A DNA stretch of 64,000 nt, from contig JBFWNN010000024.1 of the NCBI GenBank assembly GCA_050251035.1, forward strand, positions 1 through 64,000, given 5' to 3'. The notes beneath the pieces are model-generated. The model did not search any database and was not told the origin of the DNA. It saw only the letters and a program-made list of their open reading frames with translations. The DNA is from Taklimakanibacter sp050251035 (lineage in GTDB: Bacteria; Pseudomonadota; Alphaproteobacteria; Rhizobiales; Aestuariivirgaceae). A program made the translations under genes and the position numbers. Of the stretch, positions 16,178 through 24,577 are shown in pieces. How positions within the stretch are numbered: position 1 is the first letter of the stretch; each line of letters opens with the position of its first letter.

Positions 16178-17713
16178 ATGACAGAACCGCTCCTCGAAGC
16201 CACTGGCGTCGCCAAGACTTATGGCGCCGTTGCCGCCTTGCGTAACGCGTCGCTGTCCGTCCGGCGCGGCGAAGTACATGCGCTGATGGGCGCCAACGGC
16301 GCCGGCAAGTCCACCCTGGTCAAGATCCTGACCGGGGCGATCCGACCCAATGCCGGGCGCATCCTCATCCGCGGCAAGGAGCACAATGTGCGCTCGCCGG
16401 CGGAAGCGCGGCGCGCCGGACTGGTCTCGGTCTATCAGGAACCGGCGTTGATCCCCGACCTCGACATCGCCGCCAATCTCCGCCTTACCCGCACGCCGAT
16501 CGAGCCCTTCCGCCAGTGGGTGCGCGAGCTCGGCGTCGACAATCTCGATATGCGCGACAGCGCACGCGACGTTCCGCTGGCCATCTTGCGCATCCTCGAC
16601 CTGGCGCGGGCACTGGCGATCGCGCCCGACCTTCTGCTCCTCGATGAGATGACCGCCGCCTTGCCGGCCAATCTCGCCGAAAAGGTGCTCGAGGTGGTGC
16701 GCGGGCAGAGTCGCGCGGGGCGTTCGGTCATCTTCATTTCCCACCGTTTCATCGAGATCTCCTCGCTATGCGACCGCGCCACGGTGCTGCGCGACGGCGA
16801 GACCGTCGGCGTCGTCGACATCGCGCCCGGCAGCGAGGAGAAGATCGTCGAGCTCATGCTGGGCGCCAAGATCGAGAAGGCGCGCAAGGCGGCGCACCGC
16901 GCGAGCCAGGCGCCAGGACCGGCCGAAGCTCCGCCGCGCCTCAGGGTCCTGAATCTGAGCGTCGGCACCAAGCTCAACGATGTCTCCTTCGATCTCGCCA
17001 ATGGCGAGGTGGCGGGCGTCGTGGCGCTCGAAGGCCAGGGCCAGGATGAGCTCTTCGCCGCCCTTTCCGGCTCGCTGCCGGCATCGGGTGGCGGCATCGA
17101 GGTGGATGGACGCCCGGTGAAGTTCCATCGCCCTGCCGATGCCATCGCCGCCGGCATCGCTTATGTGCCGGGCGACCGCGCCGAGGCGCTTTTGATGCAG
17201 CGGCCGGTGCGCGAGAATATCGCTCTGCCCTTCAGCGCCCATTGGCGCAATTGGGGGCCGATCGACAGGCGCCGGGAAGGCGAGCGCGTGACCAGCGCCA
17301 TCGAGCGGCTGCAGATCGACACCAGGGCGCAGCGCGAGGTGCAGCGCCTGTCGGGCGGCAACCAGCAGAAGGTGACCATCGCGCGCTGGATCGCGGCGGA
17401 CGCACGTACCATCCTGTGCTTCGATCCCACGCGCGGCATCGATGTGCGCACCAAGCAGGAAATCTACCGGCTGCTGCGCGAGCTCGCCGGGCAAGGCAAA
17501 TCCATCTTCTTCTATACGTCCGAGCTCGAGGAGATCCAGCTCGCCTGCGACCGCGCCATCGTCATCTTCGGCGGACGGGTGGTCGATGTGCTCCCGGTCG
17601 AGATTGCCGACGAGGCAGCGCTGACGCGCGCCGCTTATGGCTTGGCGCGCGACGCCAAGGCGGATATCGGCATATTGGCCGATCTTCCCAACCCTCAGGC
17701 AGACGCGCCATGA
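16178..17713 (+). CDS. CUT2-type ABC transporter ATP-binding protein (two ABC domains)
   Basis: 511 residues. Domain 1 has Walker A GANGAGKST (38-46) and Walker B LLLDEMTAAL, but its signature is poor (VPLAILRILDLARAL in place of an LSxxQ-type motif). Domain 2 has a degenerate P loop, ALEGQGQDELFAAL, an intact signature LSGGNQQKVTIARW and FDPTRGID. This asymmetry fits CUT2 ATPases but is stronger than in the paralogue at 8915. The stop overlaps the first permease start. No clear Shine-Dalgarno is seen at either candidate ATG (16157 or 16178). Confidence 0.9.
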   Translation: MTEPLLEATGVAKTYGAVAALRNASLSVRRGEVHALMGANGAGKSTLVKILTGAIRPNAGRILIRGKEHNVRSPAEARRAGLVSVYQEPALIPDLDIAANLRLTRTPIEPFRQWVRELGVDNLDMRDSARDVPLAILRILDLARALAIAPDLLLLDEMTAALPANLAEKVLEVVRGQSRAGRSVIFISHRFIEISSLCDRATVLRDGETVGVVDIAPGSEEKIVELMLGAKIEKARKAAHRASQAPGPAEAPPRLRVLNLSVGTKLNDVSFDLANGEVAGVVALEGQGQDELFAALSGSLPASGGGIEVDGRPVKFHRPADAIAAGIAYVPGDRAEALLMQRPVRENIALPFSAHWRNWGPIDRRREGERVTSAIERLQIDTRAQREVQRLSGGNQQKVTIARWIAADARTILCFDPTRGIDVRTKQEIYRLLRELAGQGKSIFFYTSELEEIQLACDRAIVIFGGRVVDVLPVEIADEAALTRAAYGLARDAKADIGILADLPNPQADAP

Positions 17714-18684
17714 CCCGCTTCGTCACGCGAAACGGCTGGGTGCTGGGTCTCGTAATCCTGCTCGCTTTGCTCTTCGCCTTCACCAAGGCGATCCAGCCTC
17801 TCTATGGCGCGGGCGATTTCGGCTCCCTGGCGCGCGCGGTCCTCCCCTTCGCCTTCGCCGTCGCGGCACAGACCGTCGTCGTCATCGCCGGCGGCATCGA
17901 CCTGTCGATCGCCTCGATGATGGCGCTGACCAGCGTCACGGCGGCGGCGATGATGAACGGCGCCAGCGAGGAATACGCCTTGCTGGTCGTGCCCTTCGTG
18001 CTCGTCATGGGCCTCGCGCTCGGCGCCCTCAACGGGTTCCTGATCGTCGTCACCCGCGTACCCGACATCGTGGTCACGCTGGCGATGCTCTTCGTCTTCC
18101 AGGGCGCGGCACTCCTCGTCCTCGAGGCGCCGGGCGGTGCCGCCGCTGAATGGTTGAAAGCCCTGATCATCGGAACGGTCTCGCTGCCGGGCCTGCCCGA
18201 GGCGATCACGGCCTGGATTCCCAAGGCGCTGGTGCTGCTCATCCTCTGCATCGCGGCGGTGTGGATCCCGCTCAGGCTCTCGGGGCGCGACCTTTCGCTC
18301 TATGCCATCGGCAGCAATCCGCTCGCCGCCTTCCGCAGCGGGGTGCCGGTGGCCAGGACCAAGATCCTGGCCTATGCGCTGGGCGGCCTCTTCGGCGCCA
18401 TGGGCGGCCTGAGCCTCACCATGAGCACCGGCATCGGCGCGCCCATTCCCGGCCCCTATCTCCTGGCCAGCGTCGCCGCCGTGGTGCTGGGCGGCGTCGC
18501 GCTCGGCGGCGGCCGCGGCGGCATCATCGGCCCGCTTGTCGCGGTCTTCATCCTGCGCCTGGTGCGCACCGATCTGACACTTCTCGCGGTCGATCCCAAT
18601 GTCACCGCGATCATCGAGGGTACGATCATGGTCATCGTGGTGATGTTCGGCGCCTATATCGCCTTGCGGGGTCGCCCGTCATGA
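17710..18684 (+). CDS. CUT2-type ABC transporter permease (first of two)
   Basis: 324 residues, about nine to ten membrane segments, BPD_transp_2 family. The conserved TVVVIAGGIDLSIASMMALTS segment is near residues 56-76 and GGVALGGGRGGIIGPLVAVF near 262-281. It starts within the stop of the ATPase gene (ATGA) and ends overlapping the second permease, so expression of the two is coupled and they probably form a heterodimeric channel. Confidence 0.92.
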   Translation: MTRFVTRNGWVLGLVILLALLFAFTKAIQPLYGAGDFGSLARAVLPFAFAVAAQTVVVIAGGIDLSIASMMALTSVTAAAMMNGASEEYALLVVPFVLVMGLALGALNGFLIVVTRVPDIVVTLAMLFVFQGAALLVLEAPGGAAAEWLKALIIGTVSLPGLPEAITAWIPKALVLLILCIAAVWIPLRLSGRDLSLYAIGSNPLAAFRSGVPVARTKILAYALGGLFGAMGGLSLTMSTGIGAPIPGPYLLASVAAVVLGGVALGGGRGGIIGPLVAVFILRLVRTDLTLLAVDPNVTAIIEGTIMVIVVMFGAYIALRGRPS

Positions 18685-19667
18685 ACCAAGCTGCCGCCGC
18701 CACGCCGCAACTGTCCCTCGGCCGGCGCATCAGCCGGTTCATGAGCGATCAGCCCCTGGTGCCGCTGATCATCCTGCTCATCGCCCTCGTGGTGGCCCTG
18801 CAGATACTCAGGCCCGGCATCGTCAACGAGCGCTGGGTCGCCAATACAGTGCGGTTCGCCATACCGCTCGCGATCCTCGCCGGCTGCCAGACCATGACCA
18901 TGCTGACGGGCGGCATCGATCTTTCGGTCGGCACGGTGGCGACCATGAGCGCCTTCATCATGGTGACGCAGGCAGCGCTCACCGATCCGGCGCTCGCCAT
19001 GCTGATCGCGCTCGTCCCTCCTCTGCTCATCGGCCTCGCCAATGGCATAGGCGTCGGCGTCTTCCGCGTGCATCCGCTGATCATGACCTTGGGCACGAGC
19101 CTGATCGGCACCGGCTGCCTCTTGGTCTATCAGCGCACCGTGATCGCCTCGGGCGCCAAGGTGCCGGAGACCCTGGCCTGGCTCGCCACCGGCATCACCC
19201 ATGGCTTCCCCAATGCCCTCCTGCTGTTCGTGCCGGTCGCCGCCTTCATCATCTTCATGCTGAACGCGACAGGCTTCGGTCGCCTGCTCTATGCGGTCGG
19301 CGACAACGAGAAGGCGGCACGGCTGTCGGGCGTCATCTACTGGAAGGTCATCGTCACCCTTTACGTCATCTCCTCGCTGCTCGCGGGGATCACCGGCTTG
19401 CTCTATATTGGGCTCATCAAGTCGCCGTCGCTGTCGCTCGCCGAGCCCCTCGTGCTGCCCTCGGTCGCGGCGGCGGTGATCGGCGGCACCTCGATCTTCG
19501 GCGGCCGCGGCGGCTATGCCGGCACCATTGTCGGCGCGCTCATCCTGACCATCCTGACCACCCTGCTCACCATCCTGCAGATGCCGGAAGGGGCGCGGCG
19601 GATCCTGTTCGGCCTGATCGTGCTCTTCGTCACCGCGATCTATCTGCGCATCATCGAGAACCGATAA
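18681..19667 (+). CDS. CUT2-type ABC transporter permease (second of two)
   Basis: 328 residues, BPD_transp_2 family, about ten membrane segments. TMTMLTGGIDLSVGTVATMSAF and GGTSIFGGRGGYAGTIVGALI are the family's conserved segments. The start ATG overlaps the previous stop. Together with 15086-18684 it gives a complete importer. Its sequence clearly differs from the first permease, so this is an old heterodimer rather than a recent duplication. Confidence 0.92.
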   Translation: MNQAAAATPQLSLGRRISRFMSDQPLVPLIILLIALVVALQILRPGIVNERWVANTVRFAIPLAILAGCQTMTMLTGGIDLSVGTVATMSAFIMVTQAALTDPALAMLIALVPPLLIGLANGIGVGVFRVHPLIMTLGTSLIGTGCLLVYQRTVIASGAKVPETLAWLATGITHGFPNALLLFVPVAAFIIFMLNATGFGRLLYAVGDNEKAARLSGVIYWKVIVTLYVISSLLAGITGLLYIGLIKSPSLSLAEPLVLPSVAAAVIGGTSIFGGRGGYAGTIVGALILTILTTLLTILQMPEGARRILFGLIVLFVTAIYLRIIENR

Positions 19668-19713
19668 GGCTCAGGCGCGTTCTCGTTTTGCTGGCTGGTT
19701 TAGGAGGCACGTC

Positions 19714-20823
19714 ATGACTGTCAGCGGCTTCGCCGCCGAGGCATACCAACCTGTCCGTGTCGCCTTCGCCAAACTCATCGCGGACGGACGCGAAACCGGA
19801 GCCGGTCTGTCGATATGGGCCAACGGCCGGGAGGTGGTCCAGTTGAACGGCGGATGGTCGGACGCGGCGCGAAGACGCCCATGGGCGAGCGACACGCTGG
19901 TGCACACCTATTCGACGTCGAAACCCTTCGCGGCGCTGGCCGCCTTGACCGCCGTGGCCGAGGGTGCGCTCGGATTGGACGAGCCGATCGCCAAATACTG
20001 GACGGACTATGCGGCGAAAGGCAAGGGAGACACGACCCTGCGCCACATCCTGACGCATCGGGCGGGCCTGCCGGCGTTTCCAGCGCCGGCCGGCACCCTC
20101 GATATCCTCGACGATGCCGGACTGCGGGCGTGCCTCGCATCCGCCATGCCCGAAACCGCGCCGGGATCGACGGTGGCTGAGCATGCGCTGACCTATGGCC
20201 ATCTGATCGACGGTGTGCTCCGTGCCGCCACCGGCCGCTCCCTCAAGGAGATGTTCACGGAGGTCGTGCGTCCCGCCCTGGAGCTCGACGGCTGGTTCGG
20301 CGTGCCTGATGCCGAACTCCATCGGGTCGCCGAACTCGAATTCGGCTTGGCCTCCGAAGACTTCGTGGACAAGCTCTATCCGACCTATCGGCGCGTGCTC
20401 GCGGTGCCGAAGGGCTCGGTGGACCTGTCGCGCCTCAATTCGTCGCCCTGGCGGCAAGCCGCGTTCGGGGCGATCAACCTGCACAGCTCGGCCGCGGCCC
20501 TGGCGCGGTTCTACGCGCACCTGACCAGCGCCGAAGGGCCTGTCCGCCGGCTGCTTGGTCAAGAGCTGCACACGGACTATTTGCACACGCAGGTCTGCGG
20601 CCATGACGAGACCGTCGGCACGACGGTCAACTGGACGCTGGGATTTCTGCGGACCGACTCCTTCATCGGCCTGGGCGGCCTCGGCGGATCGGCGGCCTAC
20701 TGGTCGTTCCGGCCTGGTCACGCGGTCGCCTATGTAACCCGCCGCCTGCACGATCACGCGCGCGTCGGAGAGATCGCGGCCCTTCTGGGCGATGACCTGA
20801 ACACCACGGTGAGCTGTGGCTGA
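19714..20823 (+). CDS. serine hydrolase (class C beta-lactamase/esterase EstB-like)
   Basis: 369 residues of the beta-lactamase (PF00144) fold. The catalytic S-x-x-K motif is STSK at 67-70 (HTYSTSKPF) and the tyrosine motif YGH lies near residue 169. No signal peptide is visible, so it is cytoplasmic and more likely an esterase or amide hydrolase than a resistance enzyme. TAGGAGG precedes the ATG. It follows the second CUT2 operon after 46 bases and may process an imported ester or lactone. Confidence 0.85.
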   Translation: MTVSGFAAEAYQPVRVAFAKLIADGRETGAGLSIWANGREVVQLNGGWSDAARRRPWASDTLVHTYSTSKPFAALAALTAVAEGALGLDEPIAKYWTDYAAKGKGDTTLRHILTHRAGLPAFPAPAGTLDILDDAGLRACLASAMPETAPGSTVAEHALTYGHLIDGVLRAATGRSLKEMFTEVVRPALELDGWFGVPDAELHRVAELEFGLASEDFVDKLYPTYRRVLAVPKGSVDLSRLNSSPWRQAAFGAINLHSSAAALARFYAHLTSAEGPVRRLLGQELHTDYLHTQVCGHDETVGTTVNWTLGFLRTDSFIGLGGLGGSAAYWSFRPGHAVAYVTRRLHDHARVGEIAALLGDDLNTTVSCG

Positions 20824-20841
20824 TGTCCTATGGCCGCGGCC

Positions 20842-21483
20842 TCAATGGCCGGACCGCTCCTTCATCTCGCTGGCAAGCTCGCCATAGCCGACGAAGCGGT
20901 ATTCGTAATCGAGGCCGAGGCGCTTGGCCGCCGCCATGGCGCGCCGCGCCAGCTCCTCGTCGCGCGTCTGCGCAATATAGACGATCTTCTTGTAGTTGCC
21001 GAAATACATGCCCAGCAATTCCGGATGACGATCAAGGCCGAGACCGGCCCAGATCAGCTTGTCGAAATGGCGCGCCAGGTAGTCGGTGAGAAAGAACGAG
21101 GTGATGTCCTCGTCTTCCTTCAGCTTGAAGGCATCATTGCCGGAGAAGAAGGCATAGCAATGGGGCCCGGGAATGCGCTCGACGCCCTCTTCCTCGAGCA
21201 GCTTGTCGAGCATGCCGCCGGTGCCGCAATCGCCATAGAGGACGAAGATCGACCTGTATTTGCCCTTGGCCTCGCGGATCTTGTCGCGGACGGCGGGCAC
21301 GATGAATTGCGGCGTGTTGTGCCATTTGGCGGGCAGGCAGGCGACGTCGAACGCCGCCCAGCGATTGGTCTCGATCAGGTCGACGATCTCGCGCGCCAAG
21401 GCGCCGCAGGCGATCAGGAGCACGTGGCCCTGGCCGTTCAGGAACTCGAATTCCTCGGAAGGTTTGACATTGACGAAAGTCAT
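20842..21483 (-). CDS. DUF1638 domain-containing protein
   Basis: 213 residues, almost entirely DUF1638. Cysteines at LLIACGALA, VACLPAKW and LYGDCGTGGML could bind metal or Fe-S. AAGGA precedes the ATG. DUF1638 genes are commonly found beside MtaC/MttC-type corrinoid proteins and MttB-family methyltransferases; here the corrinoid gene is 42 bases upstream on the same strand, while the nearest MttB gene ends 20 kb away. The biochemical role is unknown; corrinoid reactivation or partner binding is speculation. Confidence 0.85.
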   Translation of the reverse strand: MTFVNVKPSEEFEFLNGQGHVLLIACGALAREIVDLIETNRWAAFDVACLPAKWHNTPQFIVPAVRDKIREAKGKYRSIFVLYGDCGTGGMLDKLLEEEGVERIPGPHCYAFFSGNDAFKLKEDEDITSFFLTDYLARHFDKLIWAGLGLDRHPELLGMYFGNYKKIVYIAQTRDEELARRAMAAAKRLGLDYEYRFVGYGELASEMKERSGH

Positions 21484-21525
21484 GCACCGATCCTTGCTCC
21501 GGACACCCGCGGGCCCGGTGTGGGA

Positions 21526-22230
21526 TCACGCAGATGCCGCCATCTGATTGTGCTTGCGCTTCATGAAGTCCTTCGCCGTCTCGACCGCGACCGCGGCGTC
21601 GCGGCAATAGGCATCGGCGCCGACGGCCTTGGCGAACTCCTCATTGAGGGGCGCGCCGCCGACCAGCACTATATAGTCATCGCGCATGCCCTTTTCCTTC
21701 AGCGTGTCGATGACCACCTTCATATAAGGCATGGTGGTGGTGAGCAGCGCCGACATGCCGAGGATGTCGGGCTGATGCTCGGCAATCGCGTCGAGATATT
21801 TCTCGACCGGATTGTTGATGCCGATATTGATGACCTCGAATCCGGCACCTTCCATCATCATGGCGACGAGGTTCTTGCCAATGTCGTGGATGTCGCCCTT
21901 GACGGTGCCGATCACCATCTTGCCGAGGCGCGGCGCACCGGTCTCGGCGAGGAGCGGGCGCAGGATGGCCATGCCCGCCTTCATCGAATTGGCGGCGAGC
22001 AGCACTTCGGGGACGAACAGGATGCCGTCGCGGAAATCGATGCCGACGATGCGCATGCCTTCGACCAAGGCCTCGGTCAGCACCTTGTACGGCGTCCAGC
22101 CGCGCTCCAGCAGGATATGAACGCCCTCTTCGACCTCTTCCTTGAGGCCGTCATAGAGGTCGTCGTGAATCTGCTGGGTCAGCTCCTCGTCGTTCAAGGA
22201 TCTGAGGTCAAGTTCGCCTTCATCGCTCAT
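21526..22230 (-). CDS. corrinoid-binding protein (MttC/MtbC-like)
   Basis: 234 residues. A four-helix B12-binding cap occupies about 15-100 (FVPEVLLAANSMKAG), then a cobalamin-binding Rossmann-like domain with the base-off/His-on motif GDIHDIGKN; His115 is the expected lower cobalt ligand, followed by GMSALLTTT and LVGGAPLN. It accepts a methyl group from an MttB-type methyltransferase and hands it to a second methyltransferase. ATG 22230 follows GGGAGA; upstream in-frame codons are less likely. It is co-directional with DUF1638 and divergent from the class V aminotransferase. Confidence 0.93.
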   Translation of the reverse strand: MSDEGELDLRSLNDEELTQQIHDDLYDGLKEEVEEGVHILLERGWTPYKVLTEALVEGMRIVGIDFRDGILFVPEVLLAANSMKAGMAILRPLLAETGAPRLGKMVIGTVKGDIHDIGKNLVAMMMEGAGFEVINIGINNPVEKYLDAIAEHQPDILGMSALLTTTMPYMKVVIDTLKEKGMRDDYIVLVGGAPLNEEFAKAVGADAYCRDAAVAVETAKDFMKRKHNQMAASA

Positions 22231-22391
22231 CGCATGGTCTCCCGGCATTCCGGCCGCTCTTCTGGAGGCTAAATTAGCGCAACGCAAGGGTTATTCCCGA
22301 TCACCTGCGACAGTGGGAAGCCTGAAACCGACCACTCTGGAAAGCCTCCGGCGACAATGCTATGCCGGGGCATCCCACCCCAGAGCACCTC

Positions 22392-23666
22392 ATGACCCAA
22401 GCCCAATTCCCGATCGCGGCGCTGCGCGCCCAGTTCCCCGCCCTCGCCCTCACGGATGTCGGCCGTCCCCGCATCTATTTCGACAATCCGGCCGGCACCC
22501 AGGTGCCGCAGCGGGTGATCGACCGCACGCTCGAGGCCATGATGGCCAAAAACGCCAATCTCGGCGGCTATTTCACCACCACGGTGGCAGCGGACGAGCT
22601 GGTGAGCGAGGCTCATCAGGCCATGGCCGATTTTTACCACGCGCGCTCACCGCGCGAGATCGTCTTCGGCCAGAACATGACCACCCTGACGCTCCATATG
22701 TCGCGCTGCCTGGCGCGGCGCTTCGTCCCTGGCGACGAGATCGTGCTGTCGCGCATGGACCATGACGCCAATGTCGCGCCCTGGTTGCTGCTCGCCGAGG
22801 ACAAGGGGCTCACGGTGCGCTGGATGGATTTCGATCCCGAAACCTATGAATTCGCCGAGGATGCGCTCGCCAAGGTGCTGAGCCCCAGGACCAGGCTCGT
22901 CGCCATGGGCTTCGCCTCCAACTGCACCGGCACGATCAACGATGTGAAGCGCTTCGCGGCGCAGGCGCATGACGCGGGTGCCCTCTTCTATGTCGATGCG
23001 GTGCAGCTCGCGCCGCATTGCGGCATCGACGTCCAGGGGCTCGGCTGCGATTTCCTCGTCTCCTCGGCCTACAAGTTCTTCGGGCCGCATCAGGGCATCC
23101 TGTGGGGACGCGAAGAGCTGCTGCGGGAGACCTTCAGCTACAAGGTGCGCCCGGCCGGCGACGACCTGCCGCACAAGTTCGAGACTGGGACGCTGAGCCA
23201 CGAGGGCATGGCGGGCACGCTGGGCGCCGTCGAATATCTCGCGAGCCATGGCGGGAAGCCGGGATCTTCGGGCAAAACCTACGACCATATGAGCCCCCGG
23301 GGCGCTGCGGTGCACCGCGCCTTCGACGTCTTCACCGACTGGGAACACCAATTGTGCAACCGCCTCATCGCGGGCCTCAGCTCCTTCAAGGGCCTCAGGA
23401 TCCGCGGCATCACTTCGGCCAATGCCGCGCACCGGCGTGTGCCCACGGTTTCCTTCACGCTCGACGGGACACGGCCCGAGGCGCTCGCCAAGGCTTTCGC
23501 CCAAGAGAACATCTTCGTCTGGTCGGGGCACAATTACGCGGTGGAGCCGGTGATGCGCATGGGGCTCATGGAGCATGGCGGGGTGCTGCGTGTCGGACTT
23601 GCCCATTACAACACCGAGGCCGAGGTCGATATCTTCATCGCCGCCCTCGCTCGGATCACCGCTTGA
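22392..23666 (+). CDS. class V aminotransferase (cysteine desulfurase-like)
   Basis: 424 residues, fold-type I PLP enzyme of the cysteine desulfurase-like family that carries an N-terminal YFDNPAGTQVPQ. The PLP lysine is in SAYKFFGPHQGILWG (about 234-248), with VDAVQLAPH as the PLP-ring segment. Relative to SufS it has an insertion around KPGSSGKTYDHMS and no obvious catalytic Cys loop near the end (the segment is MEHGGVLRVGLAHYN), so true desulfurase activity is doubtful. ATG 22392 fits the family start; its Shine-Dalgarno is weak. Substrate unknown. Confidence 0.8.
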   Translation: MTQAQFPIAALRAQFPALALTDVGRPRIYFDNPAGTQVPQRVIDRTLEAMMAKNANLGGYFTTTVAADELVSEAHQAMADFYHARSPREIVFGQNMTTLTLHMSRCLARRFVPGDEIVLSRMDHDANVAPWLLLAEDKGLTVRWMDFDPETYEFAEDALAKVLSPRTRLVAMGFASNCTGTINDVKRFAAQAHDAGALFYVDAVQLAPHCGIDVQGLGCDFLVSSAYKFFGPHQGILWGREELLRETFSYKVRPAGDDLPHKFETGTLSHEGMAGTLGAVEYLASHGGKPGSSGKTYDHMSPRGAAVHRAFDVFTDWEHQLCNRLIAGLSSFKGLRIRGITSANAAHRRVPTVSFTLDGTRPEALAKAFAQENIFVWSGHNYAVEPVMRMGLMEHGGVLRVGLAHYNTEAEVDIFIAALARITA

Positions 23667-23770
23667 TTGCACCTCGGGCCTAAGTTCATCTCGCTCTGGA
23701 ATTAAACCTCGTTCCCGGACGTTGAAAGGCGTAGACTTGCTTGCGCCTGTGATCAGCTGGGAACCGTCAC

Positions 23771-24577
23771 ATGAGCGATGCCTCTTATAATGCGCCGCTC
23801 TCGCCTTGGGTGAGAGTGCTCACTGGCGCTGCCTTGGTCGTGCTGATCGCCGGACCCTTGCTGCTGTTCGCGCCGGCAGTCATCGTGCCGCGCTGGCCGT
23901 GGGCAATCACGCCTTTCAATGCGCGCTTTCTCGGCGCCGTCTATGTCGCCGAGTTCTTCAGTCTTCTAGTGCTGTTCATCTACAACCGCTGGTCGCCGGG
24001 ACGTGCCGCCTTGGTGGTGGCTTTCGTCTTCACCTTCGTCGTCTCGATCGCATCGCTCATCCATCTCTCGTCTTTCGCCGGTGTCCGCCGTGTCACCGTG
24101 TGGTTCATCCTCTATATCGGCTATGCGCTGCTGCCGGCCGGCGCCCTTCTGCTCTACCACCGACTGCCGGCCGTCGCGCCCCTCGCCGCCGGCGGCAATC
24201 TGAGCCGGATCATGCCGGTCGCCGGCGTGCTGCTCGTGCTTTATGGCGCGGCCTTGTTCGTGGCGCCGGGCGCCGCTGCGGGCTTCTGGCCGTGGCCGAT
24301 CGATGCGATGCATGGGCGGATCTACAGCGCGGTGTTCCTGGCGCCCGGCATCGGCCTCCTGCTGCTCTCGCGCTCGGCGGCGCGCGATGAATATCTCGTC
24401 GGCGGGGTGTTCCTGGCCGGCCTCGGCCTCTTCGCCATCCTCTCTTTCATCCTCGCCCATCTGCAGACGGGACGCGCGAGCTTCACAAGCCCCGGAACCT
24501 GGGCCTGGATCGTACTCTTCGCCGCGATCGGCGCTCTGGGATTGCGGATGATCAGGGCTTGGCGGGAGAGATCCTGA
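23771..24577 (+). CDS. integral membrane protein of unknown function
   Basis: 268 residues with about eight hydrophobic segments (roughly 15-40, 52-68, 75-95, 103-123, 145-166, 180-200, 210-230, 240-260). A repeated pattern is visible: FAPAVIVPRWPWAITPFNARFLGAV near 35-60 and VAPGAAAGFWPWPIDAMHGRIYSAV near 160-185, so the two halves look like an internal duplication. No enzymatic motif was recognised. Its 3' end overlaps the convergent sugar dehydrogenase gene by 26 bases. Confidence 0.75.
   Translation: MSDASYNAPLSPWVRVLTGAALVVLIAGPLLLFAPAVIVPRWPWAITPFNARFLGAVYVAEFFSLLVLFIYNRWSPGRAALVVAFVFTFVVSIASLIHLSSFAGVRRVTVWFILYIGYALLPAGALLLYHRLPAVAPLAAGGNLSRIMPVAGVLLVLYGAALFVAPGAAAGFWPWPIDAMHGRIYSAVFLAPGIGLLLLSRSAARDEYLVGGVFLAGLGLFAILSFILAHLQTGRASFTSPGTWAWIVLFAAIGALGLRMIRAWRERS

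Noticed and set aside
19714..20823. Beta-lactamase resistance gene
   Set aside because: It has STSK and a YGH motif but no signal peptide and catabolic neighbours, so an esterase or amidohydrolase role is more likely.
22231..22391. Cobalamin riboswitch before the corrinoid gene
   Set aside because: The gap contains GC-rich hairpins and a CAGTGG-like string, but no convincing B12-box arrangement on either strand.
22392..23666. SufS/CsdA cysteine desulfurase
   Set aside because: PLP motifs fit, but the catalytic cysteine loop near the C terminus was not found and no suf genes are adjacent.
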